Source: Cinnamomum chago (taxonomy: Eukaryota; Streptophyta; Magnoliopsida; Laurales; Lauraceae). Taken from it: a stretch of 64,000 bases of DNA. Where the stretch lies: positions 18,380,501 through 18,444,500 of the forward strand of contig CP142456.1 in NCBI GenBank assembly GCA_038049695.1, written 5' to 3'. How positions within the stretch are numbered: position 1 is the stretch's first letter; each line of letters starts with the position of its first letter. A program made the position numbers and the translations under genes. Positions 21,511 to 32,599 of the stretch are shown here, in pieces. The notes beneath the pieces were generated by a model. It worked only from the letters and a program-made list of their open reading frames with translations, was not told the DNA's origin and searched no databases.

Positions 21511-23940
21511 CTAGTGGAGCCCTGCATGTGCAATGTACGTGCACCGAACACACAGTTTTACTAAGAAAATCTTAAAAAAAAAAAAAGTTCTTAAAAAATT
21601 CAGTAGAAGCTTCAATACATTTAAAAATCAAATTTCAACAGAAAATGAGTAATTGTAAATTGCAAGGCCCGTGCAATGTCCAAATACAGTTGACACTACT
21701 TTTTTCCTATACATTTGAAAATAATAAAATAATGATATAGTGAGAAAAATGAGATCTCAAAAGAAAATCGATATGGAATTTATATAATTTTTTGAGGATA
21801 TAAATCACATATTTGTAGATATTTTATCATGGATGTGTACAAATAAATTTAAATTTACTTTATTTAACATGTCAGGTCAACTTATCAATTTCCTGGTAGA
21901 CTTGACTCACTAATGTTGGAGTCTAGTCGAAAGCATAGTCAAATTGATAACCAGATGAGCTTACTGTTCTAACCAATTACAATGAACATTATACGTTCAC
22001 TACAAAATCAAATTTTATTAAGGAAAAAAATTTAATTATATCCTACCTAAGGACATCAGAATAAAAAATTTTAGTTGGTGGTTTTAGTCTTAACTTACAA
22101 AGAATAATAACATCTCACACCGACCGCCAAGAATAATGAAGTAATCCGGCTTATTCTCAAGCGATAGGGATCAACAATAGTGGAACTATGATATGAACTT
22201 TGACGGGTAAGATTTGCAGAGCACTTGTTGATCAATATTAGTATTTAATATGTACTTTATTTTATTTTATAAGACAAACCACTATTAGGTAAAAAGAGGC
22301 AATACCTCTCCAAGAGTCAGCATCTATACAAAGTGCTATATTTTATACCTTGTAAGAAAAGACTAATACAAAGTAATCATAAAAGTTCAGTTAAATGGAA
22401 GCTCACAAATAGAGATATCCATAGGGGAAAAATACGAAAAACCAAAAACCGACAAATAAAAATCTGCCAAAAGAATTGGACCTTCCTCTTAAGAAATACA
22501 TATGAATGTAACTCAGGTATTCTAGATCAACTCTTCTACTATGTTCTGTTTAGAGGATGAGAGTGATGATAAAAGTAAGAAAAATTCGAAATGAAAAAAG
22601 ACAACTGAATTTGTTGCAGCTCAACATCAAATAGTTATTTTAGTTGTTTATACTTAAAACGATCACTTCATTCACTGACTCTAAAGTTAGTAGTAACGCT
22701 AGCATAACAAACAGTTTCTATAAGATTCCCATTTTCCCTTTAAGGAAAGGCATAACGCTTCATTGAAATATATGAAAAGAAGAAGAAGAGGCATAATTCT
22801 TCCTTACACAATTACTCAAAGAGGAAAAACCTCATACCCACAAAATTTCCTGCATTAAAAATCTTGTAGTATCTAAATAAGAAGACTGTTAAAGGAAAAT
22901 TTAAAAAAGAAGAGCGAAAAAAAAACATTTGAGATAGATTCCAATCTTATCCACATTTTCCTTTTCTTTTCTCCACCACCTTAAAAAAAAAAAAACAAAG
23001 AAGCTGAAAAACAGTTACTTGATTTATTGGAATGTATTAAAATGAAATTTAATTACTTTTAAAATATCAGCATATACTCAATAGAAGAGATTAAAAAAAT
23101 TATTAGGATTGTGTGTGCCAAGTTTGGTCTAGATCCAGGTTCATTTGGGTATAGGAGGGGGTAGTTAGCAATTTTTCAGAGAATTTAGGGGGCTTTTTTG
23201 TAATTTTAGATTTTTTGACATTATGGTACCATTGGGTAGATATTTTTAATTCACTAAACTTTAGTCTTCTAGCTCATCTTCATGATCCGGATCCTCAAAA
23301 TCCCTCTAAATCCAAGCCTGACCCAAAGTCAATTTTAGACAAATTGGAAACTTCCCATGATGTCCCAATCTTTATCCATCCCATTCAGTCTCTCTTATCT
23401 CTTTTCTTTCTCTTTCCTTTATCTCATTCTATTTCTTCCCTTACTACATCTTACTCGCTTTTTTAATAGGGTATAGAAATATAAGATAATATATATAAGA
23501 ATAATACTAAGTGAGGCGCACATCTTGCATTTTCTTGGGCAGGTGTATAGTGAAAAAGTATTATACTTTTCTCTCTTTTATATAAGGGTATAGAAATATA
23601 TCTAATAATAATACAAAGTGGGGCCCACATCTTGCATTTTATTGGGCAGGTGTGTAGTGAAAAAGTACTACACTTTGCTCTCTTTTATATAAAGGTATAG
23701 ATATATAAATATATCTAATAATAATACTAAGTGGGGCCCACATCTTGCATTTTATTGGGCATGTGTGTAGTGAAAAAAGTATATCATCTTTCTCTCTTTT
23801 ATAAGAGTAGAGATATATTTAAATAGAATAATAGAATATAAATATATAAGGGTGGGCCCCACAACTTGCATTTTATTGGGCATGTGTATAGTGAAAAAGT
23901 TATCATCTTTCTCTCTTTTATAAAAGTAGATAGATATAGC
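21511..23940 (-). mobile_element. Non-autonomous Helitron, about 2.4 kb
   Basis: On the minus strand the 3' terminus ends CTAG followed by T at 21511, preceded by an imperfect hairpin (stem TGCACGT...ACATGCA, 21523-21543), as Helitrons require. The 5' end near 23940 reads TCTATCTACTTTTATAAAAG, with A just outside, so the A/T insertion rule fits. No Rep/helicase is encoded. The interior from 21560 to 23460 is AT-rich, without recognisable exons. Exact 5' boundary is uncertain because several similar 5' ends are stacked there. Confidence 0.65.
23468..23940 (-). repeat. Four tandem copies of a Helitron 5' end
   Basis: Copies begin (minus-strand 5' side) near 23585, 23692, 23803 and 23940. Each has TTTTATAAAAGAGAGAAA or a close variant, then TTTTTCACTATACAC, TGCCCAATAAAATGCAAG and GTGGGGCCCAC. 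Periods are about 107-137 bp. Such repeated 5' ends can come from replication slippage during rolling-circle transfer or from serial end capture; this is inference. Confidence 0.7.
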
Positions 23941-24304
23941 CAAGTTGGGTTCAGGGCAGGTTTGGGGTTTTGTTTGTCTACCTCACCCCTGCCCTGTGTA
24001 TATAATGTAAATATTTATTAGTGAAGTTATGCACGAACTTATCCAGTGTTGAGCAACAGCTTAAGGCATTAGGATGAAAAATGTGTGTTTGATCTCTACA
24101 ACACTTGTTCATGTCATGCATTATATATTTTCAAATTTTAGAACCTTTAAAATTGGAGCCCACCTGATCCCATCGAGAGTTTGATATCACATTCAAATGA
24201 CCCATCATGGGGCGGGTCGGATTTGAATGAGATAAATTTTTTGATTGGGTAGGTTTAGGTTTAGGTTTACTTCGATGGCTCGACCCATATCAATCCGTGT
24301 GTGG

Positions 24305-25380
24305 TGTCACATCCCGGTCTCGAGATTACCTGGCCAAGGGCAATTCACGAGGTGTGACACGCGTACTCCCGTGCTCATCACACCTGTTTCGGATCAAGTG
24401 TGAGTCACGATGGAGATAAATCCACTTTTCACATGTGTGATATTCTCACAGACACCTGTCTTTGTACATTTAATAGCAGAAGCATCAAACAGAACATACA
24501 AGGTGTCATATCATGAGCTGTCCCATTTTCAAGTTCATTACACAAAAGATGAATTCAGTACTATTAAGAAGTAGAGAATTAAAACTTACTCTACCTCAAT
24601 AATACAAAAGTACCTATATACGTCACTACCAAAAGTAATATCTAGTTCAACTTCACAAAAGTATTCTATCAACAAAGAGGAAATATGACGCTCTCTGAAG
24701 ACGAGAGCTAGACAGCTCCCTCAGCTGTCCACTTTTCTAAGCCTGAAGGTACCTCGATTGCCTCCTCCTCTCCCTCCTCAGTCTCCTCAAGACCCGGATT
24801 GGGACCTGTGTCTATAACACCAAGAATAACTAGTGAATACAACGATTCAACTGAGTATAGGCAATAATCCAATTACACATGGTGTATCAAATTCAGAATT
24901 AATAATAGAAAATTATATAAGAGATCATGTGAAGTAAAACTAGGCAATTGTGCAATGAGATTTAAATCATGCTCAAAGATTCAATAATGATTGGAAGTTA
25001 ACAAACTAGTTGGTAAGCACATTAGCTAAATCCTCTTAAAGGGGGCATGCGTTTTGGGATGTCACCAGTGACCCGGCCAAAGGTTCAACTGGCTACCCGA
25101 GTTCTGAAGTTCTGGTGCTCCGGATTGTCTTCTGCGCAGAGACATTCACAATCTAAACCAAGAGCCAACCCCGTCTGGTATCGTGCGATCAAAGCTAAGT
25201 AGTACCGACTCATTTAAATCAATATGAAACTGAACTTGAGTAGACCAAACTAATCCTTTCATACTACAATTCAATTCATATACTTTCACAAATCTACTCA
25301 AGACTTCCCAATTTATGATACAGTTAAAACACACTAATATTAAGATGACAATGCAGGTAATAATATAAAAGGAGTACAAT
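24305..25380. mobile_element. LTR-derived fragment starting TGTCACATCCCGG
   Basis: Begins TGTCACATCCCGGTCTCGAG, a form common at the ends of plant Ty3/gypsy LTRs. It continues with sequence typical of a non-coding LTR, with no open frame. I could not find its other end or a second copy. Old and broken. Confidence 0.4.
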
Positions 25381-25519
25381 ATATAATATATATATATATG
25401 GGAGTTGCTCTGGTAATAGAGCCTCCCACCATCTCTATGAGAGAGCTCAATTTGGGCCATTCTTTTTCATTTGGGATCCAACGGTTCATGATAAAAGTAA
25501 AAAAGCAGCCGCGCAGGAG

Positions 25520-25890
25520 AGAAACATCACATGCCCATGTCAGAACTTCCGCCTAAATTTGGACGAAACCCTATCCTTTCTCTTCTCAACCGGTGCACCC
25601 CTCCATTCTGTTCTGTCGCCCGACCATGCTGCTTAGACTGACCAAAACTGCCGCCCAAAAGAGAAGCTTGATGATGCTGTGATGATCCATTCTGTCCTCT
25701 TCGAAGCCCGATGACGCTGCACCACTCCATTCTTCGTTCTGAGATTCACCGGACGATGCTTCGAAGCCGCCTGATCAAAACTGCCGAAGCGAGAGTAGTT
25801 CGCTGTGAAGCCCAAAAGAGAAGCCCAACGACGCTGTGACGATCCATTCTCTTCTCTACGAAGCCCAACGACGTTGCGACGATCATTTTT
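25520..25890. repeat. Degenerate short tandem repeats, GAAGCCCRACGACGCTG units
   Basis: About five imperfect copies of GAAGCCC(A/G)A(C/T)GACGCTGTGA followed by CGATCCATTCT, spaced about 50-65 bp. The two short minus-strand frames over this stretch are repeat products. An unusually GC-balanced island between AT-rich blocks. Confidence 0.5.
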
Positions 25891-25989
25891 TATCGACACT
25901 TATATGTGCAGCGCTTAACTGCAAGACCACGTTGTCGTCAAGTAGTAAATGGCTAAATAGTCCGGATTATAGATCCTACGGAGAGAGGA

Positions 25990-27433
25990 TGGAAGAAGCA
26001 ATGAATCCAATTAAATGAGAGTTGAACTAAGATATAGCTAATATAAACAATTGAAGTGAATAATTAAAACTAATAAATTATGCAATGTAAACAACTAATT
26101 AAAAATCTAAAATATGAAACTGATAAGATCTAATCCAATCTAACAAGCTACACTAAATTATTGGATGAATGGTGGTGGAAATGAAAGACTTAAGGTGAAG
26201 ATGTGGTGTGAAATGTGTAGGATTTTAAAACAAGTTGTAAAGTGTAGATCTAACAATCTGGAAGCGAAAATAACAAATCAAATAAAGATTAAAATTAACT
26301 AAAAAAAATATGAGATTAGGCAATCCAAGATCCACTAAGTATGTAATTAAATCAAATAAGCATGTTTTAATTCAACTCTCAAATCTACAATCCAATTAGC
26401 AATCTCTTGCCTAATTGGATTGGATGATATAATAATGAAGATTAAAGTAAAGAAAATCAAAAGCCAAAATCGTAGAACATCATCTAGTTACTCTAACAAT
26501 AAGTCATCAAAATCAAGGTACGAAAGATCAAAGATAAGGGTTATATAGCATACTATGTGAGAGAACTTAATCCAACTACAACGCATTAATTGAGATTATC
26601 CAAGCATCAAGTGTAGAGATAGAGCATGAGAAATGAGAGAGATTAGCACAATTAGAACTAAAATCTACTAATCAATTAAGGCACAAGTAGGGAATTTAAA
26701 CTAAAACATGCATGGAATTGAACTAATCACATTACTTAGTTTCAAAATGAGAGCACTTAGTTTCAAAATGAGAGCCTAATCCAACTCTAAATCTTCTTTA
26801 ATGATCTTCAATTATACACTCTCTCTAGATTAGTTATAAAGAAGCTCCTAAATGCAATCTTAAAGTAAAAATAAAATTGCCAAAAGATCTCCCCCTTGTC
26901 ACTCTACAAATACGTTCCAATTTATAGGAACATTGAAGACCATGGATTGCTTGAATTTGATTTGGAGGCTTTTGATTGGCTCAGTGGAGAGGTGAGTTGG
27001 ATGGAATATTTTATATGTAAAAAATAATATGCAATTGTTGGGATTTGAACCCATAACATATTTCATACCAACCCAAATTCTAACCAATACTTTCTACTGG
27101 AAAATGACTTCTTTTATACTTAAAGTCTTCTCCTCTTATTTTGGGATTCTTCAACGCTTCACGAAGATTTCTTTATGGAACTTCTTTATTGAAATCTCTT
27201 CTTGATGCCTTGGGATACTAGCCGGAAGGTTGGGGAAGTCGCGGGGTCCACCTACACAAGAGAAATTACATAAAAATATGCTATAAATAATCGGATTTAT
27301 ACATGATAATCCGATAATCCGTTAATGTGATAGAAGGATAACATCTCCGTGTAAAGCAATTGATATGCATATGAGATGTTGATAAAACTCGGAGTAATGA
27401 GGGGTAAAATATGCAATGTTTAACACTCATCAA
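25990..27433 (-). mobile_element. LTR-derived fragment, minus orientation
   Basis: Read on the minus strand it starts TGATGAGTGTTAAACATTGC at 27433, a usual plant LTR start, with a TATA box (CCTATAAATTGG) around 26916-26930. There is no coding content. The other boundary is uncertain. 26741-26775 contains a direct repeat of ACTTAGTTTCAAAATGAGAG. Old, and probably a solo or partial LTR. Confidence 0.45.
27000..27100 (-). mobile_element. Possible tRNA-derived SINE remnant
   Basis: Minus strand carries TTGGTTAGAATTTGGG (weak A box) and, about 35 bp on, ATGGGTTCAAATCCCAAC, a good RNA polymerase III B box. The cloverleaf is not complete, so this is not called a tRNA gene. Placement inside an LTR-like sequence suggests an insertion. 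Confidence 0.3.
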
Positions 27434-27479
27434 TTTTCTCCAACGCCAACGATGGATTCTGGGACTCAAGATTGTCAGG

Positions 27480-27760
27480 TAAGTTTTCTTCCTTTTCAAC
27501 TCAAGATTGATGTGGGTTCTGGACAATTTTTTTCCTTGCTTCTTCCTTTACAACTTTCATTCCTGTATGTTACTTTTCTATGTGTGGGATTTCGGTCATT
27601 ACTCATTAATGTGTTGTTTGTGTGGAATTTCTTGTTCTTGTTTCTTCCTTTACAACTTTCAATATTGTATCTTGCTTAGACATTTGTGTGGGATTTTAGT
27701 CTACTTTCATTACTGTACTGTTTGCGTGGCATTTCGGTCATTACTTTCAGTTGGATTTGT
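27480..27760 (+). repeat. Imperfect tandem repeats of about 60-110 bp
   Basis: Blocks TTCTTCCTTTACAACTTTCA and TGTGTGGGATTTCGGTCATTA recur two to three times with drift. Open frames here (87 and 111 codons) are Phe/Leu/Cys-rich repeat products with no family likeness. Confidence 0.55.
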
Positions 27761-27888
27761 TGTCATTGTTGAAGAAATGGAGAGGTTTCCACTTAAAGTT
27801 ATGTGGTTTATTCTTTGGAAGGTCACTTCCTTTGGAAAGTGATTGTGTTTGAAAATTCACCATTATAAAAATCTTAATATATACATAC

Positions 27889-27891
<3 letters not shown>

Positions 27892-27919
<28 letters not shown>
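27892..27919. repeat. (GT)n microsatellite
   Basis: About fourteen GT units after an ATACATACAT run. Confidence 0.9.
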
Positions 27920-27922
<3 letters not shown>

Positions 27923-28189
27923 TCAGCCATCTTGGCAATTGTTGGTCATCCAATTCAAAGCAATGAATTGGATGGTTTTCAATTTTCATGATAACATTTG
28001 GATCACTCATGTCAAAGTTGAACTATTAGAAACATCAATAAAATAATAGATGCCTAATTCACAAATGTTCTTTATTCTTATTTTTTATGATAATGAAAGG
28101 AAGGTGGATCTACTCTATCATCAAAGATCCGTTTATTGATTGCCATTTCCTAATACCCTATCACTACAACAAATTGCACTTTTAGCCAC

Positions 28190-28790
28190 GTTTTTTAGCG
28201 ACGCTTTTATAATTTCGTCGGTGAAAATTAGCCTTTTACCGACGTTCTATAGAAAACGTAGGTAAAATTGATTTTCACCAACGTTTTTTAGGAAAACGTC
28301 GGCAAAGTTCACTGTTGGAATTTACTTTATTTAAAACCATAGATTATTACCGACGAATTATAAAACGTCGGTAAAATTAAACTTTAGCGACGTTTTATTA
28401 GTTTCACCGACGTTTTTTTTTCGTTGATAAAAGTCGTTTTTATTTTATTTTTGATTTTACCGACGAAAGAAATGTTGGTAAAAATATTGTATTTTTTATT
28501 TTACCGACGAAAAAAAATGTCGGTAAAAGTATTTTATTATATATATATATATATTTTTTTTTTGCCGACGAAAAAAAACCGTCGGCAAAGTTAAATTTTA
28601 TTATGAGGTGTAAAATAAATATTGATTTGAACTTTTAGCGACGTTTATGTAAAACGTCGGTAAAGCTGAATTTTATTTTTAAGAAAATTAAAAATGAGGG
28701 ATCTTTAACGACGAAAATGTTTTTTTGCCGACGAAAATATGCGTCGGAAAAAGTATTACGGACGTTCAGTATAAAACGTTGGTAATAGAT
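28190..28790. repeat. Subterminal CCGACG repeats
   Basis: About fifteen inverted pairs such as TTTACCGACG and CGTCGGTAAAA, with decayed versions (CGTAGGT, CGTTGGT, TAGCGACG). They are more degenerate than those at 1-710, so this end is older or longer inactive. Confidence 0.85.
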
Positions 28791-29215
28791 GTATTTACTT
28801 TTCTCCTCTCTTGTTTCCCTCTCCCGCCAATGCTCTGAAACCCTCTTTTCTTTTCCCTCATCTGCTCATCTCTCTATCTCTCTCTCTGTCTCTCTCATCT
28901 GCTCATCTCTCGTTTCCCTTCTCGCCAACGCTCTAAAACCCTCTTTTCTTTTCCCTCATCTGCTCATCTCTTTCTCTCTGTCTCTCTCATCTGCTCATCT
29001 CTGTCTCTAGATCGGCGCTCTCTCTCTCTCTCTCGATCTGCTCTCCTCTCTCTCTCTCTCTATCTGGCTTTTCCCTCTTTTCTCTCTCTCATCTGCTCAT
29101 CTCTCTCTCGATCAGCGCTCTCTCTCTCTCTCGATATGCTCTCCTCTCTCTCTCGATCTGGCTTTTCTCTCTCTCATCTGCTAATCTCTCTCTCTCTCTG
29201 CTCTTTCCCTCATCT
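28790..29215 (+). repeat. CT-rich leader tract
   Basis: Repeats of CTCTCATCTGCTCATCTCTC and related pieces. It lies just inside the subterminal repeats and is followed by CCATCTC-rich sequence and a plausible donor near 29494 (TCTGCAG/GTTAAC). It corresponds in position to the GA tract at 19855-20280. Short open frames here are not genes. Confidence 0.7.
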
Positions 29216-30297
29216 CCCTCACCATCTCCATCTCCATTCCCTCATCGGCATCATCTCCATTACCACTCACGCAGACCTCACCCTCTCCATCTCTGTTGAT
29301 ATAAAAAAAACCCATCTCTATCGATCTCCAAAAACCCATCTCAGTTATCAGGCGCAGACCCATCCCATTGAAGAAAACTAGTGCCCCCTTCTCCGTTCAT
29401 CTTTTCCAAAGCCAGCACGAGTTTGACCCTTTTTCTGGTCGTTTCTCCAAAGCCATTTGGAGTTTGCAGCCTCTGCATCTCTCCCCTCTCTGCAGGTTAA
29501 CTCTCTTTCTCATCTCTTCTCTCTTCTTTTCATTTATTTACTGAAATCTGAATTATTTGCTTCCTTTTGTTTTGCAAAAATATCGATGTGTTACAGTTTT
29601 ATGTTGTGGTCCAGTTATAATGAGATGGAATGAATTGAATGTTAGGTTTATATTGTAAGGTTGCTTGTACTGTGGAATGGAATGTTTATGGCACTAAAAT
29701 TGTTACATTTGTAAGAGTTTTTTTTTTTGTTTTTTTGGCAATTTAAGGAGAAATTGTCACAGCTACTTGAGCTATTCGATTTGGAAAAAATTAATCGCAT
29801 AGATGGTGACCAACACTGACCAAAACTAGTTTGAAAAATCTCCCAATGTTTTGTCTCTATTCAAAATTTCAGTTAGGGAAGCAAATAAACTTGAATTATT
29901 CAACAAAACTTCGTTTAATGGTACTGAAAGTAAGAAAATGGGCTTGATTATGTCGAGTGAGGCAGTGAGGCCAAAGAGAAAAGGAGGTTCAACCATTGGG
30001 AGGGTAGAAGAAAAAAAATCCGGCCCTTACAAGTAAATGGTTGTGGAGGTTTGGAGATGAGCAAGAATAAGGGTTTTTGGATTCATATCCCTTAGACAAA
30101 ACTGCCTCCTCAGTGAGTGAACTTCTTAGGCTGATATATCTGGTACAAGGTCATGTATAACAAAATAATCCTCTACTGAGTGCTATATGTTTGTGCATGA
30201 AGATGGACATCAGAGGTGCTTCTGTAAGGAGGTTGTTGGGGGTCCCAAAAGTTTCATTAACGAGTCTTCTAGAGGATATTTTAAATTGTAGGGAGAT

Positions 30298-31054
30298 TGC
30301 AATGTATGACCTTGTCGTCGTTTTAGCCCCCGGTGGGCCATTGAAGCTCCTTGTCGAGTTGGCATCCAGCCGGGATGAGGAGCTTCCGGCGCTTATCTAT
30401 GAGGCCCGCCCCACAGTCTCTCGCGACGCGGTGCACGCCCCCAGTTCATCGCCACCCCATGAATTGCCGTCTCGGTCTGGTCTTATGGTTGGTGGTGCTA
30501 CGGAGACTATCTGTTGAGCTTCAATCCCTTTCGTACCCAAACAATGCAGATTATTCCATGGTTGAAATTGAAGATGAGGAGAATTCACCCTTGGTTGTTG
30601 CTAATTCTGATGCAATCAATGAGCAACAACTATTACTTAGGACCCGAAATTTGGAATTTGGTGTCAGTGGGGATTCTGGAATTGGAACTGTTCATGATGA
30701 AATGTCACCCCTTGTTGAGGTTATGAATTTGGAGGATGAGAGAGCACGAACAGGGAGAGGCAATGAGGAGTTTGAGATGTCGATGAGTAGAGGTATTAAG
30801 CTGGGTTTGGGGGATTTTGTATTCTACAGTGTTCTTGTGGGCAGGGCTGAAATGTATGATCTGATGACAGTTTATGCTTGTTACCATGCAATCATATCTA
30901 GACTTGGGTGCACTCTTATTTTGCTGTCAGTGTGCCGTCGTGCTTTGCCTGCACTTCCCATCTCGATTGCATTAGGTGTCATGTTCTATTTCTTGACTCG
31001 GCTGTTATGGAGCCATTTGTTGTCGGGGCATCAACAAACTTGGTGATGTTCTGA
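30298..31054 (+). pseudogene. Presenilin pseudogene, C-terminal two thirds
   Basis: Presenilin is the aspartic protease subunit of gamma-secretase in endomembranes. Recognisable blocks are [20 protein letters not shown] (helix 6 with the first catalytic Asp in YD), [17 protein letters not shown], a long acidic loop, [19 protein letters not shown] (helix 7 with the GLGD catalytic Asp, 30804-30815), [16 protein letters not shown], and [20 protein letters not shown] with the PAL motif at 30948-30956. Helices 1-5 are absent. The frame changes between about 30460 and 30515, and again near 30999, after which the family's MEPFVVGA ending lies in another frame and closes at 31054. The usual GRAAMYDL reads GRAEMYDL. 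Plant presenilin genes are often intronless, so DNA capture and retrocopy cannot be separated. Confidence 0.88.
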
Positions 31055-31731
31055 CTGAAAATATGTTTTTTTTTTCTTTTTCACTGGAGAGATACATACT
31101 AATAAAATGGGGAATTTAATCATTACTGATGATATGTTTGTGCTGTGTATGGAATGAGATTGCTTATGTATTGTTGTTACTTTTTGTTTGAATGACATGT
31201 GAGGATTCAAGATTTCTGAATTTGAAACTATTGTCATTCCCATTTGTCATTAGCATTATTCAATCTAGGAAAATTGCATAATTATTGTTTTCTACTTGTT
31301 GTTCAAGTGCTTAAGTGCATTCTATACTGAAATTATAATCCTTAAAAAAAAAAAAAAGAAAATGGAAAAGGCTTATGACTTTGTTTCTATACTGAGATAA
31401 TAACCATTTGACACTATCCGGGCTTAACAACAAATTTCACCTAAGAAATATTTGAGAACTTTGGAAGGGTCTGAAAGGAACTTGCAAATGTGCTATCACT
31501 ATAGTGGTCCTTGTATCAGGGATGTGTAAAAGTGAAATAAGAAAAATAGAAAAAGAAGAGAGGATGATAGGAGACGTGGGTGAGTGAGACAGAACTTGGA
31601 GAGTATACCGATGTGGTTATAATTTGTGATTAGACTGGGTTGTTGGATCAAATCACAACTGATTATGGCATTTTCACTCATAGGATAAAGTCTAATCTCT
31701 GTTGTGAAAATTCTATATGGGGCTACCAGAA

Positions 31732-32555
31732 TGGATTACTAGTTCTATTTAACCAATCAATGCAGCGGAAATAAATCAATCAGACAATATAGAACTAGCT
31801 ATCTACCAATCACACACCACAAGAAGGCAGACACAATATTTAACGTGGAAACCCTATCCAGGGAGAAAAACCACGAACCAGAAATCAAGAGTTCACGAAC
31901 AGTTACAAGATATACTCACAAGCTCCTTTACCTAAGTCTGCACCTCGACCCAAGGACTATAGTTATTCTTGCAAAGAATCCACTGACACGACATCCACCG
32001 CGCCCCGTTCTCCTTACTTGATCTCCTCACACCTTGTCAACCAAGATGATCAATCTTCTACAAGAAGGTAGAAGCAGTAACAACTTTCTAGAGCAGCCCT
32101 TCAGAATAATCTCTCAATGGCTCTAGAGATTAACTCTCTCTAAAATATCTCTGACTCAGATCAATGAGAGTTGTGGTGGTTGTCTAGGGTTGAGAGAAAC
32201 ACCCTATAAATAGCCCAATATTCGTGCCTAAGACTTAGTGCACAAGTAGGACTCAAACTAGGAAACAGAGTCTCAAAAGGAAACAACTTCGTGTGAAAAT
32301 AGGAGACTTTCCCGGAATCTGCACACTGTCCGATCGATCGGTCATACAGGTCCGATCGATCGGCCTGACATTTAACTGAGACCTTTTTCTGACCGATCGA
32401 TCGGTCTGAGGCTCCGATCGATCGGGCCTGGGAAAATTCGCCCGGTCTTCTTTTTCCCTTCAGCTCTTCCGGCGACGTAACCATAGTCCATTCTAAAATA
32501 AATTAGAAAATACAACTCAATGGACCCAGAGTTTTGTCCAACCCATGAATTAGCC
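31732..32555 (-). mobile_element. Probable Copia-type solo LTR or LTR fragment, minus orientation
   Basis: On the minus strand it begins TGTTGGCTAATTCATGGG and ends near AGTAATCCA at 31732, giving about 824 bp. A TATA box (GGCTATTTATAGGG) sits near 32206-32219 and an AACGTGGAAACCC block near 31839-31852, as in many plant Copia LTRs. No internal coding region is next to it. I found no convincing target duplication. It is a fossil nested in the CACTA element. Confidence 0.5.
32330..32425. promoter_or_regulatory. Four copies of the palindrome CCGATCGATCGG
   Basis: Perfect 12-bp palindromes at 32330, 32352, 32393 and 32414, arranged as two close pairs (spacings 22, 41 and 21 bp). On the minus strand they lie about 110-220 bp upstream of the LTR's TATA box, so a U3 enhancer role is possible but not shown. 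Confidence 0.6.
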
Positions 32556-32599
32556 AACAAAAATACTAACATGTTGATTACATCATATAAAAGGTAAGT

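Noticed and set aside
24246-24272. Telomere-like TTTAGGT repeats
   Set aside because: Only about three units and not the TTTAGGG plant repeat; part of a T/G-rich stretch.
27040-27062. Possible tRNA gene from a GGTTCAAATCC box
   Set aside because: No acceptor stem or complete cloverleaf; listed only as a weak SINE remnant.
30191-31046. Presenilin as a working host gene
   Set aside because: First five helices absent and two frame changes, inside a CACTA element.
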